Part shown: positions 19,041 to 29,686 of the stretch, piece by piece
Layout: the number at the start of each line of letters is the position of its first letter
Position numbering within the stretch: the stretch's first letter is position 1
From: Coleofasciculaceae cyanobacterium SM2_1_6
GTDB lineage: Bacteria; Cyanobacteriota; Cyanobacteriia; Cyanobacteriales; JAAUUE01
Reading direction: 5' to 3'
Length of the DNA stretch: 40,298 nucleotides
Assembly (NCBI GenBank): GCA_012031635.1
Contig: JAAUUE010000003.1
Coordinates: 1-40,298, forward strand
Position numbers and translations under genes: made by a program
Notes under the pieces: model-generated
Seen by the model: the letters and a program-made list of their open reading frames with translations, nothing else
Told to the model about the DNA's origin: nothing
The model's database searches: none

Positions 19041-21218
19041 ATGCCTAAGAAAAACCGCCCGACCTTTGCTAAGAGCAAAAAACAATCTTCTGTTGCGGGC
19101 AGCAGTCCTCATCGTGTCGCTAGTAATTCCGATCGCAGCCTTGATCGGGGTGCTGATCATTTTGCTGATCGTAGCGATCGCTATAGTCGAGACAATCGTG
19201 ATCTTCGTGGTGAAGCCTTTGGCGATCGCCCAAACCGTTTCTCGGATGCGACCGTTAGAGGCGGCAAGTCTCCCAGAAGCCGCTACCCAGAGGAAGAACA
19301 AGAGTTTGCTCCTAGAGATACCCGAAACTTCCGGAGTGAAAACGAGGTAGCTCCCCGTCGTCGTCAAGATGGTGAGTTTGCGCCTAGAGATTTCGCCCCT
19401 AGAGAATTTGCCTCCAGAGATAAAGATGCTAGACCCCGTTACCCTGCTCCCGGCAGCAGACCCCCGAAAGTAAAAAAGACCCAAGGCAGCAGTTCCTTCA
19501 GCAAGTCCCCCACGCCCGATCGAGACCGCACAGCTAAACCCCGGTGGAATCAAGAGCGGGAAAGTTTTGGTAGTTCTAGGGATGGTTTTAGAGATGATTT
19601 TGGCGGCGATCGACCTACCCGGCGAGATCAAGGAGATGATCACTACAGTCCTCGGAGCAATAGCTGGAATGACCGGGACGGTGATCGCTACGGTAAATCT
19701 AGTAGTAAATATAGTGATAAATACAGCGATCGAGTGGGGAATAAATACGATCAAAAATACAGCAATGGATCCCCTGATAAACAGGCTGGCTATGGCGATC
19801 GTCAGGGAACACCCCGTCTAGGTAGAGGAATCGGCAAACCCAAACTAACTCAAGGCGGCGATCGAGATTTTTCTGGTTATGCCAAGCCATCTCCTGCCCT
19901 CTCCGCAAAATCTGCCTCAAAATCTACCCCAAAAACTGGGAAGTTTGTCCCAATTCAGGAACCTGACGACTATCAAGATACTTACACAGATACTTTTCAA
20001 GATAGCTATCAAGAAGTTGATCAATCCGTAGCTCTCAAAATTCCTCCAGTCAACAATCTTGATGATTACTCTGATGATTTTTTGGGGGAAGAACTCGACC
20101 CGGCAACACCCTTGGATTATCTAGGTACTACTGGAGAAGATTTTGTAATAGATCAAGAAGATCAAGATGAGTTTGATTCTCCTAATTCTCTTGATGGAGG
20201 AAAGCCGAAAAGAGCGATCGAGGATGTTGGTTATCCAGCCCCTCCAGAAATCTTTGGGGAATTTGATCGGAACGATCGCCAAAGACGGCAGGAATCTCGA
20301 CCACAAGACTCTAGCCGGCAAGATTTTAGACAACCACACTCTAGAAGAAAAGACTCTAGACAAGAAGGCAATTCTTGGGCATCCCCCCACCGGGAAACTT
20401 CTAAGTTCGATCGAGGCGATCGAGGTGATTACGATCGGTTTGAGCCAGAGCCAGAGGTTGAAGAGGAAATGGACTTAATCTATGGTCGCCATCCCGTGAT
20501 TGCTGCCCTAGAAAATCAACGCCAGCTAAATCGTATCTGGGTTGTCCCCCAACTCCGCCACGATCCCCGCTTCTACTCCTTATTGCAACAAGCCAAAGCC
20601 GAAGGAGCCGTGGTTAATGAAGTTGATCCCCGCCGTCTGAGCCAAATTACTGACGGAGCCAACCATCAAGGCATCGCTGCTCAAGTTGCTGCCTACGACT
20701 ATGTAGAACTAGAGGATCTCATTGCCAAAGCCAAAGCTGCCAGCCCTGATCCCCTCTTGTTAATTGCAGAAGGCATCACTGATCCCCACAATCTTGGCTC
20801 CATGATCCGTACCGCCGAAGCCCTCGGAGTCCAAGGGGTGATCATTCCCCAACGCCGAGCCGTAGGGATTACTGCCGCAGTCCGCAAGGTTGCCGCCGGA
20901 GCCTTGGAATTTTTGCCTGTAGCGAGGGTGGTGAATCTCAACCGAGCCTTAGCCCAACTTAAGGAGGCTGGATTTTGGATCTACGGAACTACAGCAGATT
21001 CCGGTAAAGTCATCCACACCGTTAAGTTCACAGGTGCAGTAGCCTTGGTTATCGGTTCCGAAGGCAAGGGCTTAAATGTCCTCACGCAGGAGCATTGTGA
21101 TGAGGTGGTCTCAATTCCTTTGGCGGGGAAGACTCCTAGCCTCAATGCTGGGGTAGCGGCGGCTCTAGTTCTCTACGAAACCTGCCGTCAACGTTGGGAT
21201 AAACTCATTCATATGTAA
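19041..21218 (+). CDS. rlmB: SpoU/TrmH-family 23S rRNA 2'-O-methyltransferase (RlmB-like) with a very long disordered N-terminal extension
   Basis: C-terminal [23 protein letters not shown]...[27 protein letters not shown]...[10 protein letters not shown]...[23 protein letters not shown]; start probably at MPKKNRPTF (19041), in frame with the listed ORF. Confidence 0.9.
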   Translation: MPKKNRPTFAKSKKQSSVAGSSPHRVASNSDRSLDRGADHFADRSDRYSRDNRDLRGEAFGDRPNRFSDATVRGGKSPRSRYPEEEQEFAPRDTRNFRSENEVAPRRRQDGEFAPRDFAPREFASRDKDARPRYPAPGSRPPKVKKTQGSSSFSKSPTPDRDRTAKPRWNQERESFGSSRDGFRDDFGGDRPTRRDQGDDHYSPRSNSWNDRDGDRYGKSSSKYSDKYSDRVGNKYDQKYSNGSPDKQAGYGDRQGTPRLGRGIGKPKLTQGGDRDFSGYAKPSPALSAKSASKSTPKTGKFVPIQEPDDYQDTYTDTFQDSYQEVDQSVALKIPPVNNLDDYSDDFLGEELDPATPLDYLGTTGEDFVIDQEDQDEFDSPNSLDGGKPKRAIEDVGYPAPPEIFGEFDRNDRQRRQESRPQDSSRQDFRQPHSRRKDSRQEGNSWASPHRETSKFDRGDRGDYDRFEPEPEVEEEMDLIYGRHPVIAALENQRQLNRIWVVPQLRHDPRFYSLLQQAKAEGAVVNEVDPRRLSQITDGANHQGIAAQVAAYDYVELEDLIAKAKAASPDPLLLIAEGITDPHNLGSMIRTAEALGVQGVIIPQRRAVGITAAVRKVAAGALEFLPVARVVNLNRALAQLKEAGFWIYGTTADSGKVIHTVKFTGAVALVIGSEGKGLNVLTQEHCDEVVSIPLAGKTPSLNAGVAAALVLYETCRQRWDKLIHM

Positions 21219-21495
21219 CTTCATCCCTAGACAATCCCTAGGCCATGTTTAGATAACTTACAGAGATCCTTTGGTAATCTGAAGGATAATCTGTAGAGAA
21301 ACATCTAGGGAGAATTTCTGGGCGATCGTTTTGGAAAAATTAGCATTGTGTAGTATAAAAGTTGTGAGCTAGGCAAGGCTTAAATTTAGCTCCAAAAACT
21401 AGCTCTGAAAATCAACTTTGTAGACTAACTCTCAAATTAATCCCCAAGTCAATTCTCAAATTAACTCACTAGTGTCGGTAAATAGGCAAAAAACA

Positions 21496-21783
21496 ATGAA
21501 AGAACTCTGGATTAAGATTCTCCAATTGGTAGGTAAGGCTTTCTGGGTAGAAATCATCACTGAAAATCCTAAATGCACTTACTATTTCGGTCCTTTTTTG
21601 AATGAGGCAGAGGCGATCGCTGCCAAGACAGGCTATGTAGAAGATTTAACCAATGAAGGAGCTAGTATCTTCAGTCTCCAAATTAAACGTTGTCAACAGC
21701 CCCAAAACCTAACGATCGAAGAAGACTTGGGGGGGGGATTTGACCGGGGAGGAAAGCCGAATCTCCTCGGTCAGAGTCTTTAG
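21496..21783 (+). CDS. DUF1816 domain protein
   Basis: MKELWIKILQLVGKAFWVEIITENPKCTYYFGPFLNEAEAIAAKTGYVEDL. Confidence 0.75.
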   Translation: MKELWIKILQLVGKAFWVEIITENPKCTYYFGPFLNEAEAIAAKTGYVEDLTNEGASIFSLQIKRCQQPQNLTIEEDLGGGFDRGGKPNLLGQSL

Positions 21784-22619
21784 ATTTTTGGAAAATTTGC
21801 GGCTAACCATTGGTCAATGTCCCTCAGCACAACGGGGGCAATTTCCCAAGGAAACAAATGGGCTGTTTGTGGATAACAATGGCTCTGGGATTGGGGTAAA
21901 TGCTCGGCAGTTTCGAGGCTAGAGGCACTGGTGATATGTCGATCGTCTGCCCCAGCCAACACTAAACAAGGACAAGTCAGGTCTGCCAACTGTGGGAGGC
22001 GGTTATAGCCTTGACGGAGGGCTTTGTGTAGAGCTTGATTTGCTTCGGGAGTTGTTTGCAGGTAAGCGGGGACGGCGGCTTTGGCAATCCACTGATAGGA
22101 CTCTGGGGTATGTTGTTGGATAAGATAGCGGAAGAGCGATCGCTTGCCAAAGGTATCGATATTCCACTGCCAACCCGGAGATACCAGATTAATCAAAGCG
22201 GCCATCCCTGTGTATAAATTATCTTGCCAACTAATGGCTGGATGACTACCCCGTGGTCTCGCTGCCGTGGCGACTAAGATTAACCCTTTAACCCGTTGGG
22301 GTAACTGCAAAGCCAACTCCAGACCGAGAATCCCCCCCAAAGACCAACCCAAAATCAAGCACTCACCGATCCCCTGTTGATCCAAAAGCTGGGTTAAATC
22401 CTCGAGGTGATCAAGCATCTGAAAATTCCCTCCGGGTTTACTCTTGCCGTAGCCCCGGAGGTCTGGGCTAATGGTTTGATAATTTTGTGATAAATGATCG
22501 GTAAATACATCCATGGCTTGGCTATTGCCGGGATGTCCATGGAGACAAAGAATGGGAGTTCCCTGACCCCGTATTTGTATATGAAGACTATTAACCATCT
22601 GTGTATGAAGATTACTCAC
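21780..22619 (-). CDS. Alpha/beta hydrolase
   Basis: LCLHGHPGNSQAMDVF, LILGWSLGGILGLELAL (GxSxG-like nucleophile elbow), final TAHLFPWE. Confidence 0.88.
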   Translation of the reverse strand: MSNLHTQMVNSLHIQIRGQGTPILCLHGHPGNSQAMDVFTDHLSQNYQTISPDLRGYGKSKPGGNFQMLDHLEDLTQLLDQQGIGECLILGWSLGGILGLELALQLPQRVKGLILVATAARPRGSHPAISWQDNLYTGMAALINLVSPGWQWNIDTFGKRSLFRYLIQQHTPESYQWIAKAAVPAYLQTTPEANQALHKALRQGYNRLPQLADLTCPCLVLAGADDRHITSASSLETAEHLPQSQSHCYPQTAHLFPWEIAPVVLRDIDQWLAANFPKI

Positions 22620-22708
22620 CTTAAAGTTATTAGTTTAGAGCCTTTATTTATAATTTATGATTGAGTCGTAAGAACCGACAATGCGCTCATTCTAACAACC
22701 CATAAACT

Positions 22709-23041
22709 ATGCATAAACCAGTAGATAAACCATTAGATATCAATGCGATCGCAGCCCCTTGGCTAGTAGAAGAATTAAACCCTAACGCCATGGCAGCGGT
22801 AAGTGGGGGAGCCATTCTCCGCCGGAAAGCTCTGAACCGTTGGACATTCCAATTTCAGAGAAACATTCTCAACCTAACGAATATCAGAGTTCGAGTCACA
22901 AGCCTACTAACTGATGTCACCAATCGTCAGGCTAATCTTGATCTGAGTAGTCAGTTTCATGGACAGTTAACTGCTCTAGAAGGAAATAGACAACTAGCAG
23001 ATGAGCTTTATCGGGCTGTGGGACTACCTGTTCCAAATTAA
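22709..23041 (+). CDS. Double-glycine-leader small protein A (putative secreted peptide/bacteriocin-like)
   Basis: Leader ...WLVEELNPNAMAAVSGG followed by an Arg-rich core; paralog of 23177-23506. Confidence 0.6.
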   Translation: MHKPVDKPLDINAIAAPWLVEELNPNAMAAVSGGAILRRKALNRWTFQFQRNILNLTNIRVRVTSLLTDVTNRQANLDLSSQFHGQLTALEGNRQLADELYRAVGLPVPN

Positions 23042-23099
23042 AGCCTAATTAATTCTCTAATTAATCCCTAGTTAATCCCTAGTTAATCCCTAATTAGAT
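23041..23099 (+). repeat. Short tandem repeats (ttaatccctag units) between the two paralogs
   Basis: attaatccctagttaatccctagttaatccctaattag read directly. Confidence 0.75.
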
Positions 23100-23176
23100 A
23101 ATTTCAGGATGCTTGATTAGCGATTACAAACAGCAAAAAATACCAAAGCAAATAACTAAGTAAAGGAATAATCGTT

Positions 23177-23506
23177 GTGAGCGAACAAGAAAATTACCGT
23201 AACCTCAGCCCCCGCAACCCAGAGTGTATGACCGAATTAACTGAAGGTGAGATGGCGGCTATATCAGGAGGAGTGGTGCTAAGGAGGTTAACTCTAAATC
23301 GTTGGTTACTGAAATTTCGGACGAATACGCTAAATTTAGCTACGGTGCAAGCAAGGGTGACGAATGATATTCTGGGGGACTCCGTGAATCGTCAAGCTAG
23401 TCTTGATTTGAGTAGTACCTACCACCGCCAATTAACAGAATTACGAGGTAATCGGCGTTTATCCGATCGCTTCTTCCAAGCCCTAGGTCTGCCCACCCCT
23501 CTTTAA
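23177..23506 (+). CDS. Double-glycine-leader small protein B (putative secreted peptide/bacteriocin-like)
   Basis: GTG start; ...MTELTEGEMAAISGG leader; core shares LNRW, VNRQAxLDLSS, QLTxLxGNRxLxD, GLPxP with paralog A. Confidence 0.6.
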   Translation: MSEQENYRNLSPRNPECMTELTEGEMAAISGGVVLRRLTLNRWLLKFRTNTLNLATVQARVTNDILGDSVNRQASLDLSSTYHRQLTELRGNRRLSDRFFQALGLPTPL

Positions 23507-23534
23507 TTTATTTCAGAATTTACCCTAAATTTGG

Positions 23535-24652
23535 CTATCCCCATAAACGTCTTCGTGGGGAACCCTTTAACTTTTGGTGGGCGTTTTCTAATAGCTGGGG
23601 GATGGGTAATTTTTCTGGACAACGGGGCAGACAATCGCCGCACTCGGTGCATCGATCGCCCTTGGCTCCGGGAACCCAAGACCCCGCATTCCCCAACATT
23701 CCATAGCGGTATTCCCCGTAGGTGGTCATATCGTAGGCAATTGCTAGATTTCGCAAGCGCAGAATTTCGGGGATGGCAATATTTTCTGGGCAGGGCAGAC
23801 AGGCATAACACTGACTACATTTATCCGGACCGAGGCTTTGGTGCAAATGGGTTTCTAGGTTTTCAAAAATAGTTATTTCTGCGGAGCTTAAGGGCTGGGT
23901 GTAATCACTCGTTAATACGGGAGTCACTTCTGCCGCCGTTGCTGCCCCAAAGCTGAGGGTGGTAATCCGGGGATCATGCAAAAGCCACCGATAGGTTAAA
24001 TCTAAGGGCTGGTGGGGAGCGCACAACTCTTGTAATTTTACTGGGGGATCGTAGAGTAAGCGCCTTTATCGGCGGGGGAAATAATAAATATTCCTAAATC
24101 TTGGGCGTGGGCTAGGTCGATCGCCGGAGCGTGACGTTGAAAGAAATAGTAGTAATGCAGATTCACAAACTCAAACAAATTAGTCTGAATGGTTGCCAAA
24201 ATAATTTCTAGGGGCGCATGGGTAGAAAAACCCACATGGCGAACTTTCCCGGAGTCTAAGGCGGCTTGCACTGCTGACCAGCTAGCTTTTGTCCAGTCTA
24301 GATGTTCCCAAGTATTGATCCCATGAACTGCCAGACAGTCTAGATAATCTACCTGCAAAAGTTCTAGGGATGCGTCAATTTCTCGGCGAATTTTTTCGGG
24401 ATCGGGGGTAGGTAAAAGTTTAGTGGTGATGTAGAAATTTTCTCTCGGTAAGCCCAGCCCAGAGGCGATCGCCTGCCCCAGATACAATTCACTTTTGCCG
24501 TAGCCCCTAGCGGTTTCCAGATGATTCACCCCTTGATTGATCGCTGCCTCGATCGTCTCCCGAAAAATCTCTGCAGATTCCAGACAGCGCATCGTCCCAC
24601 AGGAAAACACGGACAAATTTAAGTTAGTTTTCCCAAAGCGCCGATAAAGCAT
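23535..24652 (-). pseudogene. Aldo/keto reductase with C-terminal 4Fe-4S domain, apparent single frameshift
   Basis: MLYRRFGKTNLNLSVFSCGTMRC...ISPADKG | (G)LLYDPPVKLQELCAPHQPLDLTYRWLLHDPRITTLSFG...CSQCYACLPCPENI...CTECGDCLPRCPEKLPI; break at about 24060; 1118 nt = 373 codons - 1. Confidence 0.85.
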
Positions 24653-24820
24653 AAAACCTATTTCCCAAAACACCAATAAAAATATTCTTAGGGGTGCAAG
24701 GCTTTGCGCCCTCTTCCTATCCCAATTATGCTCTCTTCATATACTGCCTATTGCGCCGCCAAAATTTCGCCCCTAGAGATAATGTTAGAATGCACCAGTA
24801 GCTAATTTTTGATCTTCCCT

Positions 24821-25669
24821 ATGTCTCTTAATCAACGCATTCAGCAATTTTATGATAATTCCTCTGGCTTATGGGAAAAAATTTGGGGAGAACATCTCCA
24901 CCACGGCTACTACGGGGCTACCGGACGAGAACGCAAGGAACGTCGCCAAGCCCAGATAGACCTGATCGAGGAGTTACTCGCTTGGGGGGGAGTGGCGCAA
25001 CCGGAAAAAATTCTGGATGTGGGGTGCGGGATCGGGGGCAGTTCCCTCTATTTGGCAGAAAAATATCATGCTCAAGTAACGGGTATCACCCTTAGTCCTG
25101 TGCAGGCGAACCGGGCAAAAGTTCGGGCAGCAAGTCAAGGATTGGTCGATCGCACCAACTTTTTAGTCGCCGATGCGTTAGCTATGCCCTTTGCTGACCA
25201 GAGCTTTGATTTGGTGTGGTCTCTGGAGAGTGCCGAACATTTTCCTGATAAAAAACAATTTCTCCAAGAAGCTTACCGAGTCCTGAAACCGGGGGGATTG
25301 CTCCTGCTGGCTACGTGGTGTCATCGCCCCCCAACCCCAGCCACCGGAGAATTAACTCCCCAAGAGCAAAAACATTTAGCCGAAATTTACCGAGTTTACT
25401 GCCTGCCTCCCGTAGTTTCGATCGCTGATTATGAAACCCTTGCCCAGAGGGTTAACTTTCAGCAGATTCGCACGGCGGATTGGTCTAGCTCCGTAGCTCC
25501 GTTTTGGGATGCAGTAATTGCTTCAGCATTTTCTTGGGAAGCCCTAACTGGACTCCTGCAAAGTAACTGGGAGACGATCGAGGGAGCTTTAGTCTTACCT
25601 TTAATGCGGAGTGGTTATCAACGGAGCCTAATTCGCTACGGCTTATTGTGTGGTACAAAGAATAATTAG
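24821..25669 (+). CDS. SAM-dependent methyltransferase, gamma-tocopherol methyltransferase-like
   Basis: FYDNSSGLWEKIWGEHLHHGYY; ILDVGCGIGGSSLYLAEKY; adjacent to a homogentisate prenyltransferase-like gene. Confidence 0.82.
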   Translation: MSLNQRIQQFYDNSSGLWEKIWGEHLHHGYYGATGRERKERRQAQIDLIEELLAWGGVAQPEKILDVGCGIGGSSLYLAEKYHAQVTGITLSPVQANRAKVRAASQGLVDRTNFLVADALAMPFADQSFDLVWSLESAEHFPDKKQFLQEAYRVLKPGGLLLLATWCHRPPTPATGELTPQEQKHLAEIYRVYCLPPVVSIADYETLAQRVNFQQIRTADWSSSVAPFWDAVIASAFSWEALTGLLQSNWETIEGALVLPLMRSGYQRSLIRYGLLCGTKNN

Positions 25670-25752
25670 TTACTAAGTTTAGCTACAAGTTTTAGTTAAA
25701 AAATTTCACCATAAATTAATTGAAAGTCAATTATTAAAAAAGTTATTTATTC

Positions 25753-26757
25753 ATGAGCCAAGTTAATATCTCGGATAATTTCGCTAGTAAATTTGGTAAC
25801 TTCTTCATTTCTTTTTGGCGATTTTCCCGCCCCCATACCGTAATTGGTACAACCTTAAGTGTATTAGCTTTATTTTTAATTTCTCTGCCTGGATATCTAC
25901 ACGACGATCTCAATACCTTCTTGTCAATACAGCAATACTTTGGAGAAACCTGGACAGGAAACTGGAGTTTATATACTAATCAAATTTTGGGAACTTGGCT
26001 AGCTTGCCTTGCTGGAAATATTTATATTGTTGGTTTAAATCAATTGGAAGATATTGAAATTGATAAAATTAATAAGCCAAACTTACCCCTAGCTTCTGGA
26101 GATTTTTCTGTGCCAACGGGAAGAATCATTGTTATAATTTGTGGGATTTTGGCTTTAGTTTTAGCTTTAATTCTTGGAAAATTTTTGTTATTAATGGTGG
26201 CAACTAGTTTATTAATCGGTACTTGCTATTCTTTGCCCCCTTTAAGATTAAAAAGATTACCTTTATTTGCAGCTTTGTGCATTCTCACCGTCCGGGGTTT
26301 AGTCATTAACCTCGGCTTATTTTTTCACTTTCAAGATACTTTATTTCCTCGAAATAATTGGCAAGTGCCTACAACGGTTTGGGCAATTACTTGGTTTATT
26401 TTGGTGTTTACGATCGCCATCGCCCTAGGTAAAGATATTCCCGATCTAGAAGGAGATAAGCAATATAATATTAGTACCTTCACGATTAAGCTCGGTAAAC
26501 AAGCGGTATTTAATCTCTGTCGGGGAATTTTGACCGTGGCTTACCTAGGCATGATCGGGGCGGGTTGGCTGTGGCTACCGCAGGTAAATCTTCCTTTTTT
26601 AACCATCAGTCATAGTGTGGCTCTAGGGTTACTCTGGTGGCAGGGATGGAATGTGGATTTAGAAAGCCAAGAAGCGATCGCCCGATTTTATCAGTTTATT
26701 TGGAAGCTATTTTTTATGGAATACTTAATATTTCCCCTTGCCTGTTTATGGCTGTAA
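25753..26757 (+). CDS. UbiA-family prenyltransferase, homogentisate phytyltransferase-like
   Basis: FWRFSRPHTVIGTTLSV; VGLNQLEDIEIDKINKPNLPLASGDFS; ALGKDIPDLEGDKQYNISTF. Confidence 0.88.
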   Translation: MSQVNISDNFASKFGNFFISFWRFSRPHTVIGTTLSVLALFLISLPGYLHDDLNTFLSIQQYFGETWTGNWSLYTNQILGTWLACLAGNIYIVGLNQLEDIEIDKINKPNLPLASGDFSVPTGRIIVIICGILALVLALILGKFLLLMVATSLLIGTCYSLPPLRLKRLPLFAALCILTVRGLVINLGLFFHFQDTLFPRNNWQVPTTVWAITWFILVFTIAIALGKDIPDLEGDKQYNISTFTIKLGKQAVFNLCRGILTVAYLGMIGAGWLWLPQVNLPFLTISHSVALGLLWWQGWNVDLESQEAIARFYQFIWKLFFMEYLIFPLACLWL

Positions 26758-26998
26758 TTAACATTATTTAACGGAAAGAGTGATATTTATGAAGAGGATT
26801 TTTAGATTTACCGAGCGGTGCAATGTCTTGTACTCTCACCTAGAGATAGCCTAGGATACGGCTTTAGTTTCCCGACCAGAAGGAAAATTGGACTAAATGC
26901 TCGCAAAATAATTAATTTTGGGTTGACAAAACCCAGAGCATTTCTGCTAATATATTTAATGTTGATTCAAAATTATTGACTCAACCCCCTGAGATTAA

Positions 26999-27070
26999 TG
27001 GGGCGTCGCCAAGTGGTAAGGCAGCGGGTTTTGGTCTCGCCATTCCTAGGTTCGAATCCTAGCGCCCCAG
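26999..27070 (+). tRNA. tRNA-Gln (anticodon UUG)
   Basis: TGGGGCG/CGCCCCA acceptor, anticodon loop TTTTGGT in GCGGG/CTCGC stem, T-arm CCTAGGTTCGAATCCTAG. Confidence 0.95.
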
Positions 27071-27438
27071 TTAAAAGCTTATTAGGAAAGTTCCTGAAAA
27101 ATTCACCCAAGATCAATTAGAGATTTTTGGGTCTAGTTTTATGGCTATGCTCAGCAAGTTTTTCTTAAAGCACAGGTGAAGATCTTTGACGATTAAATTT
27201 TGTGATAGCTTTATAAAGAGATGTATTGAATTTTACAAAAAACAAGATAAATCCTCAGCTTAAGGGAAAATTAAAGTATAGCCAAGTAGATAATTTTTGA
27301 AGGCAGATTTCTTTAAGCAAAGGTGCTTGTAGCCTAGATTAGGGAATTTAGAGAGTCAGGAAAGTTGTTTAGATATTGTCTAGTTTGGGGTTTGGATGGT
27401 AACTAGCTAAAAATTTGACCAGAATTTGGAGGTGCGAG

Positions 27439-28299
27439 ATGTATGACTATGATCTCCTTGAACAATATTTATCGGGTAAAAGAGACTTTGGGAGTGTTGA
27501 CCTGGCGCAAATTAATCTGCCGGGAGTAAATCTTGCCGAGATTTTATTAACGGGAGCGAACTTAACCAAGGCATCCCTGCCAGCAGCGTACCTAGTTTCT
27601 GCGAATTTCAGTAGAGCAAATCTGACGGCGATCGATCTAACTCAAGCCTTTCTCCAGAGAGCTAATTTTAGTTTTGCGAAGCTCTGCCATGGCAACTTGA
27701 TGGGGGTGGATTTGAATAAGGCTAATCTCCACGGGGCGAGTTTGGTGAAGACAAATTTGCGGGGAGCAAAGCTGAGTGGGGCAAATTTAGCCGGGGTGAC
27801 TTTACGGGAAGCTAATCTCGAAGGGGTGAACTTGAGTGGGGCGGATCTGCGGGGAATTAATCTGCGGGGAGCTAATCTGCGGGGAGTCAACCTCAGTTGG
27901 GCAAACCTGAGCGGAGCCAGATTAAGCGGAGCTAATTTCCAAGGAGCGACCTTGAACGGGGTGAAACTCCGGGGGGCTTATCTCAATAGCGCAGATCTAC
28001 GTCAGGCGGATCTGGCGGGGGTCAACCTGAGTGAGGCGAAATTAAACGGGGCAAACTTAATGGGGGCAGATTTGACTGCGGCAAATTTGAGTAATGCTCA
28101 TCTCCGGCTGGCGGTTTTAACTTCAGCCCAGTTACAAGCGGCGGACTTGCGAGGGGCAGATTTCTGGGATACCCAGTTTACGGGAGTGAATTTGGCTCGA
28201 TCGATCTACAACGAAGCTACCCAGTTTCCCCACGGCTTAGACCCCAATGAGTTTGGAGCGTACCAAGACAGCGAGGAATTGCGTTCTATTCCTGCCTAG
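27439..28299 (+). CDS. Pentapeptide repeat protein
   Basis: Extended A(N/D)LxG repeats; ggaggtgcgagATG ribosome-binding site. Confidence 0.93.
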   Translation: MYDYDLLEQYLSGKRDFGSVDLAQINLPGVNLAEILLTGANLTKASLPAAYLVSANFSRANLTAIDLTQAFLQRANFSFAKLCHGNLMGVDLNKANLHGASLVKTNLRGAKLSGANLAGVTLREANLEGVNLSGADLRGINLRGANLRGVNLSWANLSGARLSGANFQGATLNGVKLRGAYLNSADLRQADLAGVNLSEAKLNGANLMGADLTAANLSNAHLRLAVLTSAQLQAADLRGADFWDTQFTGVNLARSIYNEATQFPHGLDPNEFGAYQDSEELRSIPA

Positions 28300-28306
28300 G
28301 TCGCTG

Positions 28307-28339
28307 AAATAAATACTAAATAAATACTAAATAAATAAT
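28307..28339 (+). repeat. 11-bp tandem repeat (aaataaatact), about 3 units
   Basis: aaataaatactaaataaatactaaataaataat. Confidence 0.8.
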
Positions 28340-28408
28340 CGTATCCATAAAAATCTTAAGAAAATATAAAAATTATGGGGTTAGCAGAACCCAAGGAAGG
28401 TTAAAGCT

Positions 28409-29623
28409 ATGGGTGGAAGATATCAACACTATCAAGTTCAGGAATTTCTGCCCCTTGATGGGAGTACCTGTGATCGATTGCCGGAGGGACAACAGGAGTG
28501 CTGGCAAAATCTGGTGAATGAACTAAATGCCCGGCTCCAGACGAAAACAGTGGAACTGCAACAGGTGGTGAGCGATCGCCAAGCCCTAGAAACCCAATGT
28601 GAACAACTCCAAGAGCAGGTAGAAGAAACCTCCGCCCAAATTCAGGCTCTGACGGAAGCGGCGGCGGCTCAAGCCCGCCAATTTAGTGAAACCCTGAAGC
28701 AGTTACGCCAAAACCAAGCTCAAATTGTCCAAACCGAAAAGATGTCCAGCTTGGGATTACTAGTCGCCGGAGTTGCCCACGAGATTAATAACCCGGTGAA
28801 TTTTATCTACGGGAATCTGACCCATGTGGAGAACTATGTCCAGTATTTAATGGATTTAGTCGGACTTTATCGTCAGCATTATCCCCATCCAGTCCCAGAA
28901 GTTGCCAATAACAGTGATGAAGAAGAGTTGGAGTTTCTTTTAGAAGATTTACCAAAGATTTTAAGTTCTATGAAATTAGGAGCCGATCGGATTCAAAAAA
29001 TTGTGCTGTCTCTGCGGAATTTCTCTCGGATGGATGAGGCTGGAGCCAAGGAAGTAGATATCCATGAGGGGATTGATAGTACCCTGATGATTCTTCAGAG
29101 CCAACTTAAAGCTAAAGGTAATCATCAAGAAATTCACATTGTCAAAGATTATGGTCAACTGCCGATGGTGGAGTGTTTGGCGGGACAGATTAATCAAGTG
29201 TTTATGAATTTATTAACTAATTCGATCGATGCGCTGACCACCAGAAGAAATTCCCCTGATATTTCCCAACCCGCAACTTTTCAGCTAGTTTCTAGTCCAG
29301 TGGTGAATCCAGAAATTACCCCCCAAAACGCACCACCGACCATCACCATTCAAACTCAAATGCTCGATCGAGAATGGCTGTTGATCCGGATTGCCGATAA
29401 TGGGGTGGGTATTCCTGAAAGTGCTAGACCAGTTCTATTTGACCCCTTCTTTACCACAAAACCTGTTGGCAAAGGCACAGGCTTAGGTTTGTCTATTAGC
29501 TATCAAATCATTGCCAAGCGCCATCAAGGAGTATTAGATTGGAGTTCTACCCTAGGAGAAGGCACGGAGTTTTTGATCAAGCTCCCCCTCAAATTCTCTT
29601 CAGGGAATGGTCTCAATACTTGA
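28409..29623 (+). CDS. Soluble histidine kinase (coiled coil, HisKA, HATPase_c)
   Basis: TEKMSSLGLLVAGVAHEINNPVNFIYGNL; NGVGIPESARPVLFDPFFTTKPVGKGTGLGLSISYQI. Confidence 0.9.
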   Translation: MGGRYQHYQVQEFLPLDGSTCDRLPEGQQECWQNLVNELNARLQTKTVELQQVVSDRQALETQCEQLQEQVEETSAQIQALTEAAAAQARQFSETLKQLRQNQAQIVQTEKMSSLGLLVAGVAHEINNPVNFIYGNLTHVENYVQYLMDLVGLYRQHYPHPVPEVANNSDEEELEFLLEDLPKILSSMKLGADRIQKIVLSLRNFSRMDEAGAKEVDIHEGIDSTLMILQSQLKAKGNHQEIHIVKDYGQLPMVECLAGQINQVFMNLLTNSIDALTTRRNSPDISQPATFQLVSSPVVNPEITPQNAPPTITIQTQMLDREWLLIRIADNGVGIPESARPVLFDPFFTTKPVGKGTGLGLSISYQIIAKRHQGVLDWSSTLGEGTEFLIKLPLKFSSGNGLNT

Positions 29624-29656
29624 GCTACCGGATTCTTAACACCTAATGTCTAAGTG

Positions 29657-29686
29657 ATTTTTTCCATGCTAATTTTTTCCATGCTA
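29657..29686 (+). repeat. Two tandem copies of 15-bp ATTTTTTCCATGCTA
   Basis: Direct reading. Confidence 0.85.

Noticed and set aside
19008-19754. 248-aa reverse-strand ORF opposite the rlmB extension
   Set aside because: Antisense shadow of the low-complexity D/R/S coding region; isoleucine/threonine-rich composition and no domain.
23041-23099. ttaatccctag repeats considered as a CRISPR-like array
   Set aside because: Units are about 11-12 bp and contiguous, with no spacers; simple tandem repeat.
26800-26960. Possible small RNA upstream of tRNA-Gln (CCTAG-AGATAGC-CTAGG hairpin, distant CGAGC/GCTCG)
   Set aside because: Only short isolated pairings, much weaker than the 18332-18464 candidate.
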